DNA from: Bradyrhizobium sp. LLZ17
Lineage (GTDB): Bacteria > Pseudomonadota > Alphaproteobacteria > Rhizobiales > Xanthobacteraceae
Reading direction: 5' to 3'
DNA: 64,000 nt
Assembly (NCBI RefSeq): GCF_041200145.1
Contig: NZ_CP165734.1
Span: 3,658,001 to 3,722,000, forward strand
This document shows, in pieces, positions 50,405 to 58,739 of this stretch. The notes below the pieces were generated by a model. The model worked only from the letters and a program-made list of their open reading frames with translations. It was not told the DNA's origin and ran no database searches. Made by a program: the position numbers and the translations under genes. The first letter of the stretch is position 1. The number at the start of each line of letters is the position of its first letter.

Positions 50405-50701
50405 TCAGCGCGACCAGACCAGCGCGTGGCCGTCGTCGACCGCGACGAGATTGGCGTAGATGGGCGCCGAGAAGGACGGGTCGTCGAGCTTGACCGAGTG
50501 ATAGACGGTATTGTCCTTGGAGGTCCGCTGCCACGCGGCACCTATCTCGACATTGCCGACCACCACGCGCAGGTTCGGAGCCTTCTCGTTCTCGGAGGGT
50601 TCGGCAGGAAGGAAGCGCGCCTTGAAGTTGAGCGAGAGCGTCTTGATGGTGCCGGTGTATGAGCCGTCTTCGGCGCGGGTGAAGGTGCCAATCTGAGCCA
50701 T
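50405..50701 (-). CDS. DUF736 protein, RIT left copy
   Basis: 98 residues: MAQIGTFTRAEDGSYTGTIK, FLPAEPSENEKAPNLRVVVG, NVEIGAAWQRTSKDNTVYHS and VKLDDPSFSAPIYANLV. DUF736 proteins are small beta-rich proteins common on alphaproteobacterial plasmids and ICEs, with no established function. The start follows AACAGGAGATTACC. A structured leader lies just upstream (50702-50879). It is about two-thirds identical by eye to the copy at the other end of the element. Confidence 0.92.
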   Translation of the reverse strand: MAQIGTFTRAEDGSYTGTIKTLSLNFKARFLPAEPSENEKAPNLRVVVGNVEIGAAWQRTSKDNTVYHSVKLDDPSFSAPIYANLVAVDDGHALVWSR

Positions 50702-50879
50702 GGTAATCTCCTGTTGCTGTTTTCAAGCCCGCGACCATCGCGGCCTTGATGGCGATCTTTGAGCGCCGCAACGACCGGCCCGCAGCCTCTGGCCCGCAGC
50801 GCAGCGGAGGATGGCGGGCTGAGCGATCTTGTTGCCTCGCGAGGAATGCCGCCGCTTGGCGGCAGGGGAAGAAGATCGC
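50702..50879 (-). ncRNA. Structured leader RNA of DUF736 (copy L1)
   Basis: In gene sense, an outer stem GCGATCTT/AAGATCGC (50879-50872 with 50830-50823) encloses TTCCCC, a 7-bp hairpin TGCCGCC-AAGC-GGCGGCA (50864-50847) and CTCGCGAGGCAACAAG. After a conserved TCCTCCGCTGCGC comes a second hairpin CCGCGA-TGG-TCGCGG (50743-50729), then the ribosome binding site. Three other copies keep the pairings with different bases. Confidence 0.75.
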
Positions 50880-51183
50880 GAACAAGCCATTGCGGGTAAA
50901 GGTCGGCGAGCGCAGCGAGCGTATTGTGGCGCGTAATCCGCCAGCAAAAGGCCGGTATGGACGTGGGCCAAGCAGCCCGACAGGAGAGCATCGCTCAAAG
51001 GCCTCACCACCGCCGCGACGGCGACACCATCACGGCAAGCGCGATCGAGCCACAGCGCTTTGCTTCGCCGATTCCAACCCAATGGAGAAGAGCTCGATTG
51101 CTCGTGCGGGACGGCGCGGTGATGCCGCGACGTCACAGCGCATCAAAGGTATTTCGTCGTAACGATCGGCTGCCCGACCTCTC
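50880..51183. other. Spacer between leader L1 and the recombinase trio
   Basis: About 300 bases with no supported gene. The part next to the leader (TAATCCGCCAGCAAAAGGCC) matches the corresponding part upstream of the right leader (about 54475-54500, reverse strand), so the inverted end repeats extend here. Confidence 0.5.
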
Positions 51184-52190
51184 TCACCCTGAAGGCGGAG
51201 GTGCTTTCTCCAACAGCGAGGCAATCAGCGCGTCTGGTGCCTTGAACCGTCCACGGCGCCGCGCCGGCGGAATGACCGCTTCCACAGCCTCCAGCTTTTC
51301 AGAGGGATCCATGCGGAGATAAATCTCCGTCCTGCGGATATCGGCGTGGCCAAGCCAGAGCGCAACCTTGCGGATGTCGCGTGTGGCCTGCAGCATCAGG
51401 ACTGCACAACTGTGCCGCAAAAGGTGTGGCGACAGGGTGCGGCCGCCTAGCGTCGGGCATCGAGCTGCGGCCGCCTTTGCGTGCTTTTCGAGGATATACT
51501 CAAAGCCGGCGCGGGTCATCGCCATCCCTTGGGCGTTGACGAACAGCTCTGTCGCCGGCTGCTTTCCTCGCACTGACAGCCAAGCGCGCAGGTCGCGAGC
51601 GGTTTCCTTCCATAGCGGAAGGCTGCGTTCGCGCCGGCCCTTGCCGAACACCAGGATGCTTGGCCTCGGTTGCAGCGTGACGTTCTCCAGGGTGAGGCCG
51701 GTCAACTCGGAGACGCGCAGGCCGCCGGCGAAGCACAGATGCAACATCGCTCGATCCCGTAGTCCGAGGCGTGTCGTCGCGTCGGGCGCATTGAGCACGG
51801 AGCGGATCTCGTCCATGGTCAGATGGCGGATGAGCTTCTGGTCATGACGCTTGCCTGGGATCGCATTGATCTTGGCGACCTGCTCCAAGGCGCCGGGATG
51901 CCGCAGCTCGACGTAGCGCATGAACGACTTGATCGCGGCGAGCCGCAGGTTGCGAGTCGCCGGACCGTTGCCGCGGTCATGTTCGATGTGATGCAGGAAC
52001 GCGACCACCATGTCTGCATCGATCTGCTCGAGCTGGAGCAGAGAGGGCGCGTGTGCAGACGCCGGGCGGCAAAGGCGAACAACAGCTGGAAGCTGTACGC
52101 ATAGGTCTCGCAGGAGTGTGGACTGTAGCCGCGCTGCTGTGGCATGTGCTCGCGCATGAAGCTGGTGATGAGCGGGGCGATCGGCGTCAT
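51184..52190 (-). pseudogene. RIT tyrosine recombinase, third gene, frameshifted
   Basis: The N-terminal frame (MTPIAPLITSFMREHMPQQR, GYSPHSCETYAYSFQLLFAF, to RLHTRP) must shift at the G run 52045-52047 to continue as SLLQLEQIDADMVVAFLHHI in the main frame. Together 335 residues, XerC/D-like. The catalytic set is present in the second frame: FAGGLRVSELTGL (Arg), PHLLRHSCAVLML (His-x-x-Arg), LGHADIRRTEIYLRMDP (His, Tyr). One base is missing from the homopolymer. It follows the middle recombinase with a 4-base overlap. Confidence 0.88.
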
Positions 52191-53101
52191 GCGACCTCCC
52201 CGGCGATCAGCGCCTCGGCAGCACCCGCTATATCGGCCATGAGGTCCGGGGTGGCTTCCAGATACCAGTAGGTATGCCGGATGTCTGCATAGCCGAGATA
52301 AGTGGCGAGAGCGACGAAGTCGCGCGCAACATCATCACGACGCGTCGCGCATTGCTCCAGCACACGCGTCGCGAAGGTGTGGCGCAGATCATGGATACGC
52401 GGGCGACGCGGCCGATTCTGACCGACGCTAGCCTTGCGCAGGATCACATAGAAGTTGCTCTGGGCGGTCCGAAGCGACATCGGCTTGGCACCCACGGACA
52501 GGAACACATGGTCATCCATCCCGGCGAACCGCCGCCGGACCTCAAGGTAGGCCTGCAGCGCCTCGACCACGCTGCGGTGCATTGGTACGAGCCTGCTCTT
52601 GTTGAACTTAGTCAGGCGGATGTGCAGCACGCCGTCGGGCAGCAGATCGTCCAACCTCAGGTTCAGAGCCTCGGAAATCCGCAGACCCGTCGACGCCAGC
52701 AGCCCGATCAGCATCACATAGATGTGGCGCCTGAGCGGGCTGGGCTTTTGGCGCCGTAGATTGCCCGCAGCGTCGAGCATGCGAGCCAGTTCCTCTGGCG
52801 TGTAGATATAGGGCGCAGGACGTGTTGCAGGGCTGCGGGGATGATGCGGTACTTCATGCGCGCGATCCTCCGCGTAGAGGAAGCGTGCAAAGAGCGCGAT
52901 CTCCTGAAGCCGCCGCTGGTGACTGCGGGGCGTCGACGAGACGGCCGCCGCCCAGGCGATCGCGGTCTCGCGGCGAACATGGGTATCGCCCTGGTCGACC
53001 GCATAGCGCGCGAACGCGGTGAGGTGTCGGGCCGTCTTTGCGAGCTTGAAGCCGAGCGAGCGGCGCAGCTCGATGTAGCGATCAACATCATCGATCAGCA
53101 T
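52187..53101 (-). CDS. RIT tyrosine recombinase, middle gene
   Basis: 304 residues from MLIDDVDRYIELRRSLGFKL, chosen because it follows the upstream gene with a short overlap and matches the usual SAM-like N-terminus. Catalytic residues: Arg in LLASTGLRISEALNL, His-x-x-Arg in IHDLRHTFATRV, and LGYADIRHTYWYLEATPDLM with the nucleophile Tyr. The long upstream frame is antisense-like and rejected. Together the three genes form the RIT recombination machine. Confidence 0.92.
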   Translation of the reverse strand: MLIDDVDRYIELRRSLGFKLAKTARHLTAFARYAVDQGDTHVRRETAIAWAAAVSSTPRSHQRRLQEIALFARFLYAEDRAHEVPHHPRSPATRPAPYIYTPEELARMLDAAGNLRRQKPSPLRRHIYVMLIGLLASTGLRISEALNLRLDDLLPDGVLHIRLTKFNKSRLVPMHRSVVEALQAYLEVRRRFAGMDDHVFLSVGAKPMSLRTAQSNFYVILRKASVGQNRPRRPRIHDLRHTFATRVLEQCATRRDDVARDFVALATYLGYADIRHTYWYLEATPDLMADIAGAAEALIAGEVA

Positions 53102-54321
53102 GGCGACCTCCCCGGCCAGGGCTGCGCGACGGCCGCCAGCAGCGCGATATCGACCTTGGCGTAATGCGCCGTCATTGCTTGCGATCGGTGGCGCAACACC
53201 GTGCTCACGCCTGGCAGGCTGACGCCGTGGCGGAGCATCGCCGTAGCCGCCGAGTGGCGCAGGATATGCGCACCCTTGTAACGGCTCTCGACGCCAGCGC
53301 GCTTGAGCGCACGCTTGACCAGGCATTTGACCGTGATGCGGTCGATTGGCCGCAGCGGCGCATATTCGGTGATAAACAGGGATGGTGTCGCCAGTGCCGG
53401 CCGTCCGCGTTCTATGTAGGCGAGCAGCGCGTCGCCGATCTCCTGGGTGAGCGGCAGCAGTTCCTCGCGCCGGCCTTTGCCGCACAGGCGGATGCTGCCC
53501 TGCCGCCAGTCGATATCGTCGAAGCTGAGCCGCGCCACCTCGCTCGCCCGAAGCCCGAGCCGGACCAACAGCAGGATGATGGCTCGGTCGCGCAGGCGCC
53601 GCTCCCCGTCGCACACACTGATGATCCGCGCGATATCGGCATCAGGCAGGAAGCGCGGGATCGATGCCAGCCGCCATCCCGCAACATTCGGCATGGCGTG
53701 GTCGAGCCCAGGCGGACATCGTCCTGTCGCGATCAGGAAGCGCAGGAACGCGCGGATGCCGACCGATATGCCCTTCATGCGCTCGACCGATACGGCCTTC
53801 GCACGTTCGATCATGTATGCCCGGATCGTCACGGCGTCGTAGGCCGTCGGGATATCCCCCAGCGCATCGACGAAGGGAGTAATCGTCCCAAGATACGCGG
53901 CGAGCGTAGTTTCCGCCAGGCCGCGCTGCTCGCGGGCCCAAGCCGCAAACTCCGCCACCAGTGGCGCCGCCGATTTCGTAGGCAATCGCGTCATCACGCC
54001 CTGATCCTCAAGGTAGGCGATGAACAGCTTGGCGCACTCGACCGCGTCCTTGTTGAGGTCGCCGCGGAAGCGCGGCCGATGTCCCGCTTCGATCAAGGCG
54101 AATGAGGCCGCATGCGCCTCACGGATCGAAGGGAGCGTGTAGCCTTCCTCGCGCGCCCAATGCGTCCAGCTCGCAAGCAGCCGTGTCCTCTCGACGATGG
54201 TAAGTGGCGTGTATCGGCGCCCGCGGAGCCATTGAGCAAAGTCGGCCGCGTGGTCCGCGGCCATTCCCGCCTTCAATCGGTCACAGACCGCGTTCTGACG
54301 GACATAGACACCTGTTGGCAT
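53095..54321 (-). CDS. RIT tyrosine recombinase, first gene
   Basis: 408 residues from MPTGVYVRQNAVCDRLKAGM. It has a phage-integrase N-terminal SAM-like domain and the catalytic set: LVRLGLRASEVARLSFDDI (Arg), KGRREELLPL (Lys region), AHILRHSAATAMLRHG (His-x-x-Arg) and LRHRSQAMTAHYAKVD (His, Tyr). The stop overlaps the middle gene start by 7 bases, typical of RIT operons. Confidence 0.93.
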   Translation of the reverse strand: MPTGVYVRQNAVCDRLKAGMAADHAADFAQWLRGRRYTPLTIVERTRLLASWTHWAREEGYTLPSIREAHAASFALIEAGHRPRFRGDLNKDAVECAKLFIAYLEDQGVMTRLPTKSAAPLVAEFAAWAREQRGLAETTLAAYLGTITPFVDALGDIPTAYDAVTIRAYMIERAKAVSVERMKGISVGIRAFLRFLIATGRCPPGLDHAMPNVAGWRLASIPRFLPDADIARIISVCDGERRLRDRAIILLLVRLGLRASEVARLSFDDIDWRQGSIRLCGKGRREELLPLTQEIGDALLAYIERGRPALATPSLFITEYAPLRPIDRITVKCLVKRALKRAGVESRYKGAHILRHSAATAMLRHGVSLPGVSTVLRHRSQAMTAHYAKVDIALLAAVAQPWPGRSPC

Positions 54322-54542
54322 GTCGCCCCCTTCTGCATGTGGAGGCTGGACTATGGTCGAGGTGGTTGCTGTTCGGAACGTCAGTCAGCGGTTGTGTTGG
54401 GCGCGCTCGTCCCGTGCGTGTCCGATTGGAGCCGGATGGTTCTCCGGGCGTGCCGTGATGCCCTGCGACCGACGGGCCTTGCTGGGCGGATCTGCCCCGA
54501 GATGCGGTCTGCGACCCGGCCTGTTCCCCGCAACAGCGTGCC

Positions 54543-54711
54543 GGCGATCTTCTTCCCCGCGGCTGCGCCGCTCCTCGCGCAGCAACAAGATCGCCGCACG
54601 CGGTCCTTCGCATGCGCTGCGGCCTGACGGTGCGGGTCGGCCGTCCCGGGGCTTTCGATCGCCACAAGGCCGCGATGGTCGCGGGCTTGAACACAGCACA
54701 GGAGATCCACC
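54543..54711 (+). ncRNA. Structured leader RNA of DUF736 (copy L2)
   Basis: Outer stem GGCGATCTT/AAGATCGCC (54543-54551 with 54587-54595) around TTCCCC, an inner hairpin GCGGC-TGC-GCCGC (54559-54571) and CTCGCGCAGCAACAAG. The second hairpin CCGCGA-TGG-TCGCGG lies at 54670-54684, followed by ACAGGAGATCC and the DUF736 start. The middle box is less conserved than in the other copies. Confidence 0.75.
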
Positions 54712-55014
54712 ATGTCCCAGATCGGTTCGTTCACCCGCAGCAACGATGGCACCTACACCGGCACCATCAAGACGCTCGCGATCGATGCCAAGGCGCGCAT
54801 CGTCCCCAGCGATCCCGCCTCCACCAGCGACAAGGCGCCAGACCTGCGCGTGATCGTCTCAGGCGTCGAGATCGGTGCCGCCTGGCGCCGGACTTCGAAG
54901 GACAATCGCTCCTACCACTCGGTCAAGCTCGACGATCCGTCCTTTACGGCGCCCATCTACGCCAACCTCTTCGAAGGCGACGATGGCGAGTGTGCGCCGA
55001 TCTGGTCGCGCTGA
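54712..55014 (+). CDS. DUF736 protein, RIT right copy
   Basis: 100 residues: MSQIGSFTRSNDGTYTGTIK, IVPSDPASTSDKAPDLRVIV, SGVEIGAAWRRTSKDNRSYH and [18 protein letters not shown]. It is a homologue of the left-end copy and points outward like it, so the element has DUF736 genes facing out at both ends. Start after ACAGGAGATCCACC. Function unknown. Confidence 0.92.
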   Translation: MSQIGSFTRSNDGTYTGTIKTLAIDAKARIVPSDPASTSDKAPDLRVIVSGVEIGAAWRRTSKDNRSYHSVKLDDPSFTAPIYANLFEGDDGECAPIWSR

Positions 55015-55069
55015 CCGACACCGCGGCGTCTCGCAACATCGCGGGACGCCGCGGACAGAGCCCTCGTTA

Positions 55070-55162
55070 TTATGCGGAGCGGCGCAACCACAACAGCCAC
55101 AAAAGCCCGGGAAAACCGCGGCTACCAGCCAACGACTCCGCATAATCCCGCGCTACGCATAA
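55070..55162. repeat. Right end of the RIT element
   Basis: TTATGCGG (55070-55077), CCGCATAA (55138-55145) and CGCATAA (55156-55162) are the mirror image of the three inner sites at the left end, with similar sequence between them. The target repeat TCCGCC follows. The extra 20-bp palindrome of the left end is absent. Confidence 0.75.
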
Positions 55163-55302
55163 TCCGCCCGGCCCACATAGATGCGGTGGCTGGGCGCGTT
55201 GTCGTTAGAGCGGTTGGTCTCGGCGACGATGCGGACGCCCTTGGTCTGAAGGCTCAGGGTGACGATCTCGCCGTGAAACTCGTTACCGACCTTATATTAG
55301 CC
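55163..55302 (-). pseudogene. DUF736 gene, N-terminal half (split by RIT element)
   Basis: Minus-strand ATG at 55302 begins MANI, and a family match follows in the next frame: NEFHGEIVTLSLQTKGVRIV and AETNRSNDNAPSHRIYVGR up to the RIT right junction. A small deletion after MANI removes the usual GSFKK-like segment and shifts the frame. The second half is at 50066-50237. Its leader (L3) is further upstream, beyond the group II intron. Confidence 0.82.
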
Positions 55303-55314
55303 ATGTCACTTCTC

Positions 55315-57580
55315 GTGCGCCAAGAGTGACGGGTGGAGTCCGTCACGCGCACTTGTTGCCCCTGCGGGGTGGGAGACCCCGCAGCCCACGTGCCGCAAGC
55401 ACGGGGGTTGAAGCAGATGGGTGAGGTAAGCTGGGTGCCTCCGGCGAGCCATAAATGAGCAGAACCCGTCAAAGTCGGACGACCCGGGACTTCCGTCCGA
55501 GGCTGGTCCGGCGAGCGTACCTGCTACGGAAAGAGTTATCGAACCGATGTTTGAAGCCTCGTTGCAACATGGAATCCGCCGAACCGGAAGTGGGCGGATC
55601 GGTCGAAAGACCGGAGGAGTGCCGATCTCCGCTGAGTGGACGGAGATCAGGGACGTGCGTGATCGCGCACGTCAGCCAGCGGCCCAGCTTGCGGTGACCG
55701 TTGGCCGGAATCCTCACGGGGTAGAGTCGGTCCCTAAGGCAGGTGAAGGGACGACAGGTGAACTTGGGAATCTTGCCGTGTTCTCTCGCGCCGGATGGCG
55801 CGAGATGATCGAGGCGACCGATGATCGGCGCGGTAGGGGGCGGAGTCTTCGTAGTAGTCAGAGGGCGGGAAAGCCGTCCACATGGCGAAGGGAGACAGTG
55901 GGTGAAGCAAGCCGGCAGGAGGCGGGCCGATGAGGCCCGGCGCGGTGAATACCGCGTTCGTCCTCGACATGCAGCGCAAGCTTCACAGGTGGAGTGTCGC
56001 GAATGCCGAAAAGGTGTTCGCGGATCTGTTCAACATCATATGCGACCGCAGGACGCTTTTGGAAAGCTGGCGTCGGTTGACCCGTAACAAAGGCAGCCGC
56101 ACACCGGGTACCGATGGCGTCACGCGGAAGACGGTCGAAGAGCAGCTGGGCGGCGCAGTACGGTTCATCGAGGATATCCGCGGTGAACTACGCAGCGGCA
56201 CCTATCGGCCCGAGCCTGTCCGGCAAAGGCTGATCCCCAAACCGGGTAAGCCCGGCAAGGTGCGTCCGCTCGGCATTCCGACGCTCAAAGACCGACTGGT
56301 GCAAATGGCTTTGAAGCTCGTGCTGGAGCCGATCTTCGAGGCGGACTTCTATCCGACCTCCTATGGCTTCCGGCCCGGCCGGAGCACCCATGATGCGCTG
56401 GCGAAAATCCAGCGACGACTGCACCCCACACCCAGCGGCACTTCCGAGTACCGCTTCGTGATCGAGGGTGACATCAAGGGCTGCTTCGATGCCGTCGATC
56501 ATCATGTGCTGATGGAGCGTGTGCGCCGACGCGTCGGGGATCGCAAGGTCCTCAGGCTCGTGCTCGCCTTCCTAAAAGCCGGTGTCATGATCGAGGGCAC
56601 CGTCCGCCACCCTGTTACGGGCACCCCGCAGGGCGGCATCATCTCGCCATTGCTGGCCAACGTCTATCTGGCGGCCATCGACGAGAGATACGGACGGTGG
56701 ATGCGCCCTCGCGAACGACCGCAGAATGCAGCCGACCGGCGGCTTTACGATCGCCGGAGAAACAGGCCTACATTCTGCCGTACGTTACGCCGACGACTTC
56801 GTCGTGCTGACGGACGGGACCCGCGAGGAAGCAGAAGCTGAAAAGTTTGCGTTGGCACAGTTCCTCAAAACGGAATTGCGCATGGAACTGTCGATGGAAA
56901 AGACCAGGATCACCGGCGTCGGGGAAGGCTTCGACTTCCTCGGCTATCGAGTGGTGCAGACCAAGGCACGCCGCACCGGTCGTATGGTCGGTAATCTCTT
57001 CATTCCGAAGAGCAAGCTGAAAGACCTGCGCCACAAGATCAAGGTCAGGGTGAGGGCGACGCCGACAGGCCAAGCCCTTGCCGATCTCATCGACGATCTC
57101 AACCCGGTCATCACCGGATGGCGAAACTACTACCGCTACGCCACGTGGGCCACGCGGGACTTCGCCAGTCTGGATTGGTGGCTGTGGGAGCGCATCGGGC
57201 GATGGCTGCACCGGAAGCATCCTAAGACGACGTGGCAAGAACTGCGTCGCCGCTTCCAGGCAACAGCGCCCGACAGCCGCTGGCGATGGGTCGACGGACC
57301 GAAATCGCTGCGGTTCTTCCGGGAAGGCGGATCACTCCACTTCCCGCACCGGGGCATACGCATACCGAACGGATGGAACGATCCTGGCGAGAAGTTCCGC
57401 AAAGGAGCCGATCGCTTCTGGGCGTCGTTCAACACCCTCATGGACGCGTGAGGACCACACGCGGCGTAAGCCGCGCATGGAGAGCCGGTTGCTTGGAAAC
57501 TTGCACGCCCGGTTCGGCGAGAGGGGCGCAGAAACCATCCGTCGCAAGACGGACAGGCGCTGTGCCCCTACTCTACCTAT
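55315..57580 (+). mobile_element. Group II intron
   Basis: The 5' end is GTGCGCC (consensus GUGYG) at 55315; the 3' end is CTCTACCTAT at 57580 (AY end). Domain V is recognisable at 57482-57515, GAGCCGGTTGC-TTGGAAACTTGC-ACGCCCGGTTC with the GAAA tetraloop. The encoded reverse transcriptase lies in domain IV. It is inserted between the leader and the start of the split DUF736 gene, on the opposite strand, so it cannot splice from that gene's transcript. Confidence 0.88.
55930..57451 (+). pseudogene. Group II intron reverse transcriptase/maturase, frameshifted
   Basis: The first frame has the RT blocks: AGNRG-like NKGSRTPGTDGVTRKTVEEQ, IPKPGKPGKVRPLGIPTLKD, FEADFYPTSYGFRPGRSTHD, VIEGDIKGCFDAVDHHVLME and GTPQGGIISPLLANVYLAAI. 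Two bases are missing near 56779, just before the catalytic AVRYADDFVVLT, which is in the next frame (56780-57451). That frame continues through domain X (maturase) and the DNA-binding end. Without repair, the polymerase active site is separated from the fingers, so the intron depends on help in trans. A start at 55969 (MQRKLHRWSVANAEKVFADL) is also possible. Confidence 0.92.
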
Positions 57581-57593
57581 TTGTGTTTCGAGC

Positions 57594-57741
57594 CCGCGAC
57601 CACCGCGGCCTCGATGGCGATCTAGGGCCGAAGACGATCGGCGACGCACCCGCTCGCGGGCCGAAGCGCAGCGGAGGACGTCGTTGTGGCGACTTTCTTG
57701 TCTCGCGAGGAATGGGCGTGAGCCCAGGGGAAGAAAGTCGC
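57594..57741 (-). ncRNA. Structured leader RNA of the split DUF736 gene (copy L3)
   Basis: In gene sense the outer stem is GCGACTTTCTT/AAGAAAGTCGC (57741-57731 with 57699-57689), 11 bp, with inner hairpin TGGGC-TCAC-GCCCA (57726-57713). The second hairpin is CCGCGG-TGG-TCGCGG (57608-57594). The leader is cut off from its gene start (55302) by the group II intron. Every stem base that differs from copies L1/L2 has a matching partner change. Confidence 0.75.
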
Positions 57742-57954
57742 ATCAACGGCGTTGCGGCTCAGGCGATCGAGGCGAAGCCGGCCTTTGGCCAGATCAAGCC
57801 ATCAATGAGGCCACGTGGTCCGCGTGCTGAACCGCAAGCTTAAGGAGAAGACTTGGCTAATCGGTTGTGCTGAACAAGAGGTCGGTACGGTTCGGCGCAG
57901 AAAGAGAAACAATCTACCGGAAAGGGCGGTATCGTCCCGGAAGGAATGATCGAG

Positions 57955-58150
57955 CGCGGCGCGCCGCGCCACCGCAGCTATGTGGGCCAGACAAAGATCG
58001 CTAGGGCTTGCTTAAAGCGCTCCTACGAGAGCCGCGACTATCTCTCGCTCAAGCTCGATGAGCCGTCTTTCAACGTGCCGCCCTGTGCGACCTTGCTCGA
58101 CGATGATGGCGACGACCCGTCGTTGCTCTTGCGTTGCGGCTGTAAGAATT
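57955..58150 (+). pseudogene. Fourth DUF736 remnant
   Basis: Plus-strand residues [40 protein letters not shown] and VPPCATLLDDDGDDPSLLL align with the C-terminal half of DUF736 (YVGRAEIGAAW...[22 protein letters not shown]). No N-terminal part or start codon context is present. It overlaps, antisense, the 3' end of the membrane-protein gene. Confidence 0.8.
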
Positions 58151-58602
58151 GGTCGAGGCATATTCTCCACCACACCCGCCGACGCCGACGGGCGGGTCCC
58201 CGCGAACACGGTCAAGCGTGTCCATGCCGTGCCGCCGATGCAAACCGCACCTAGGCACGCGAAGGCCTCGCGCCAAGCTAGTGAAGGCACCCCGATCTGC
58301 GATAGAGCAAACACCACATGATGGCCCGCGATCGCCGCAGGGACCGCGAATGCGGTTGCGATCGCGACGCGCAACGCCAAGGACCGATTAAGGGCGACGG
58401 CGACCTGACCAGCGGCAAGCATCAGCGCACCACCGGCCGTTCCCATAAGCAGCGCGCCGGCGACGCCGGCGCCGCTCTGCAACGCAATCATCCCGATACT
58501 CAGTGCGATGAAAAACGCCAACGCATACACAGCGAGCGCGAAGATCGCCCAGCAGAACAAGCCCATGCCGACGGCGTTGAGGACAAGCCCAAGGGCGAGC
58601 AT
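58012..58602 (-). CDS. Small membrane protein with run-on C-terminus
   Basis: 196 residues. The first ~145 form four or five hydrophobic helices (AVGMGLFCWAIFALAVYALA; GVAGALLMGTAGGALMLAAG; AIAGHHVVFALSQIGVPS; FACLGAVCIGGTAWTRL), a layout I associate with proteins next to DUF2493 genes on rhizobial plasmids. The last ~50 residues are encoded antisense to the DUF736 remnant, so the natural stop has probably been lost. Function unknown. Confidence 0.7.
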   Translation of the reverse strand: MLALGLVLNAVGMGLFCWAIFALAVYALAFFIALSIGMIALQSGAGVAGALLMGTAGGALMLAAGQVAVALNRSLALRVAIATAFAVPAAIAGHHVVFALSQIGVPSLAWREAFACLGAVCIGGTAWTRLTVFAGTRPSASAGVVENMPRPILTAATQEQRRVVAIIVEQGRTGRHVERRLIELEREIVAALVGAL

Positions 58603-58688
58603 GGTGGTGGCTCCACGTGCATAGATCTAGCAGTCGCGCCTTCCACCACCACCACGGGGCAGTTTTGGATGTAAAAACAAAATGAGGC

Positions 58689-58709
58689 GGAGTTGCGGCG
58701 CGCAACTCC
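58689..58709 (-). terminator. Hairpin terminator after the DUF2493 gene
   Basis: GGAGTTGC-GCGCC-GCAACTCC on the minus strand, followed by GCCTCATTTTGTTTTTAC. The stem is a perfect 8 bp but the T tract begins a few bases late, so termination may be partial. Confidence 0.55.
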
Positions 58710-58739
58710 ACCTTGTCTTCGAGGCGAGCAAGACGGCGC

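Larger units (their letters stand above)
50238..55162. mobile_element. RIT element (recombinase in trio) carrying a DUF736 gene at each end
   Basis: 4925 bp flanked by a 6-base direct repeat TCCGCC (50232-50237 and 55163-55168). The centre holds three overlapping tyrosine recombinase genes on the minus strand. Each end has, in inverted orientation, a DUF736 gene with its leader, followed by matching terminal DNA with three TTATGCG-type sites. It lies inside a third DUF736 gene. Known RIT elements have three recombinases and inverted ends; I do not recall DUF736 genes as regular parts of them. One recombinase is frameshifted. Confidence 0.85.

Noticed and set aside
53164..54105. 313-codon plus-strand frame over the first RIT recombinase
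   Set aside because: Antisense shadow of a gene with clear catalytic motifs.
50238..55162. RIT recombinases as the integrase of the ICE itself
   Set aside because: They sit in a separate element with its own ends and target duplication inside a DUF736 gene; the ICE integrase and att sites are not visible in the window.
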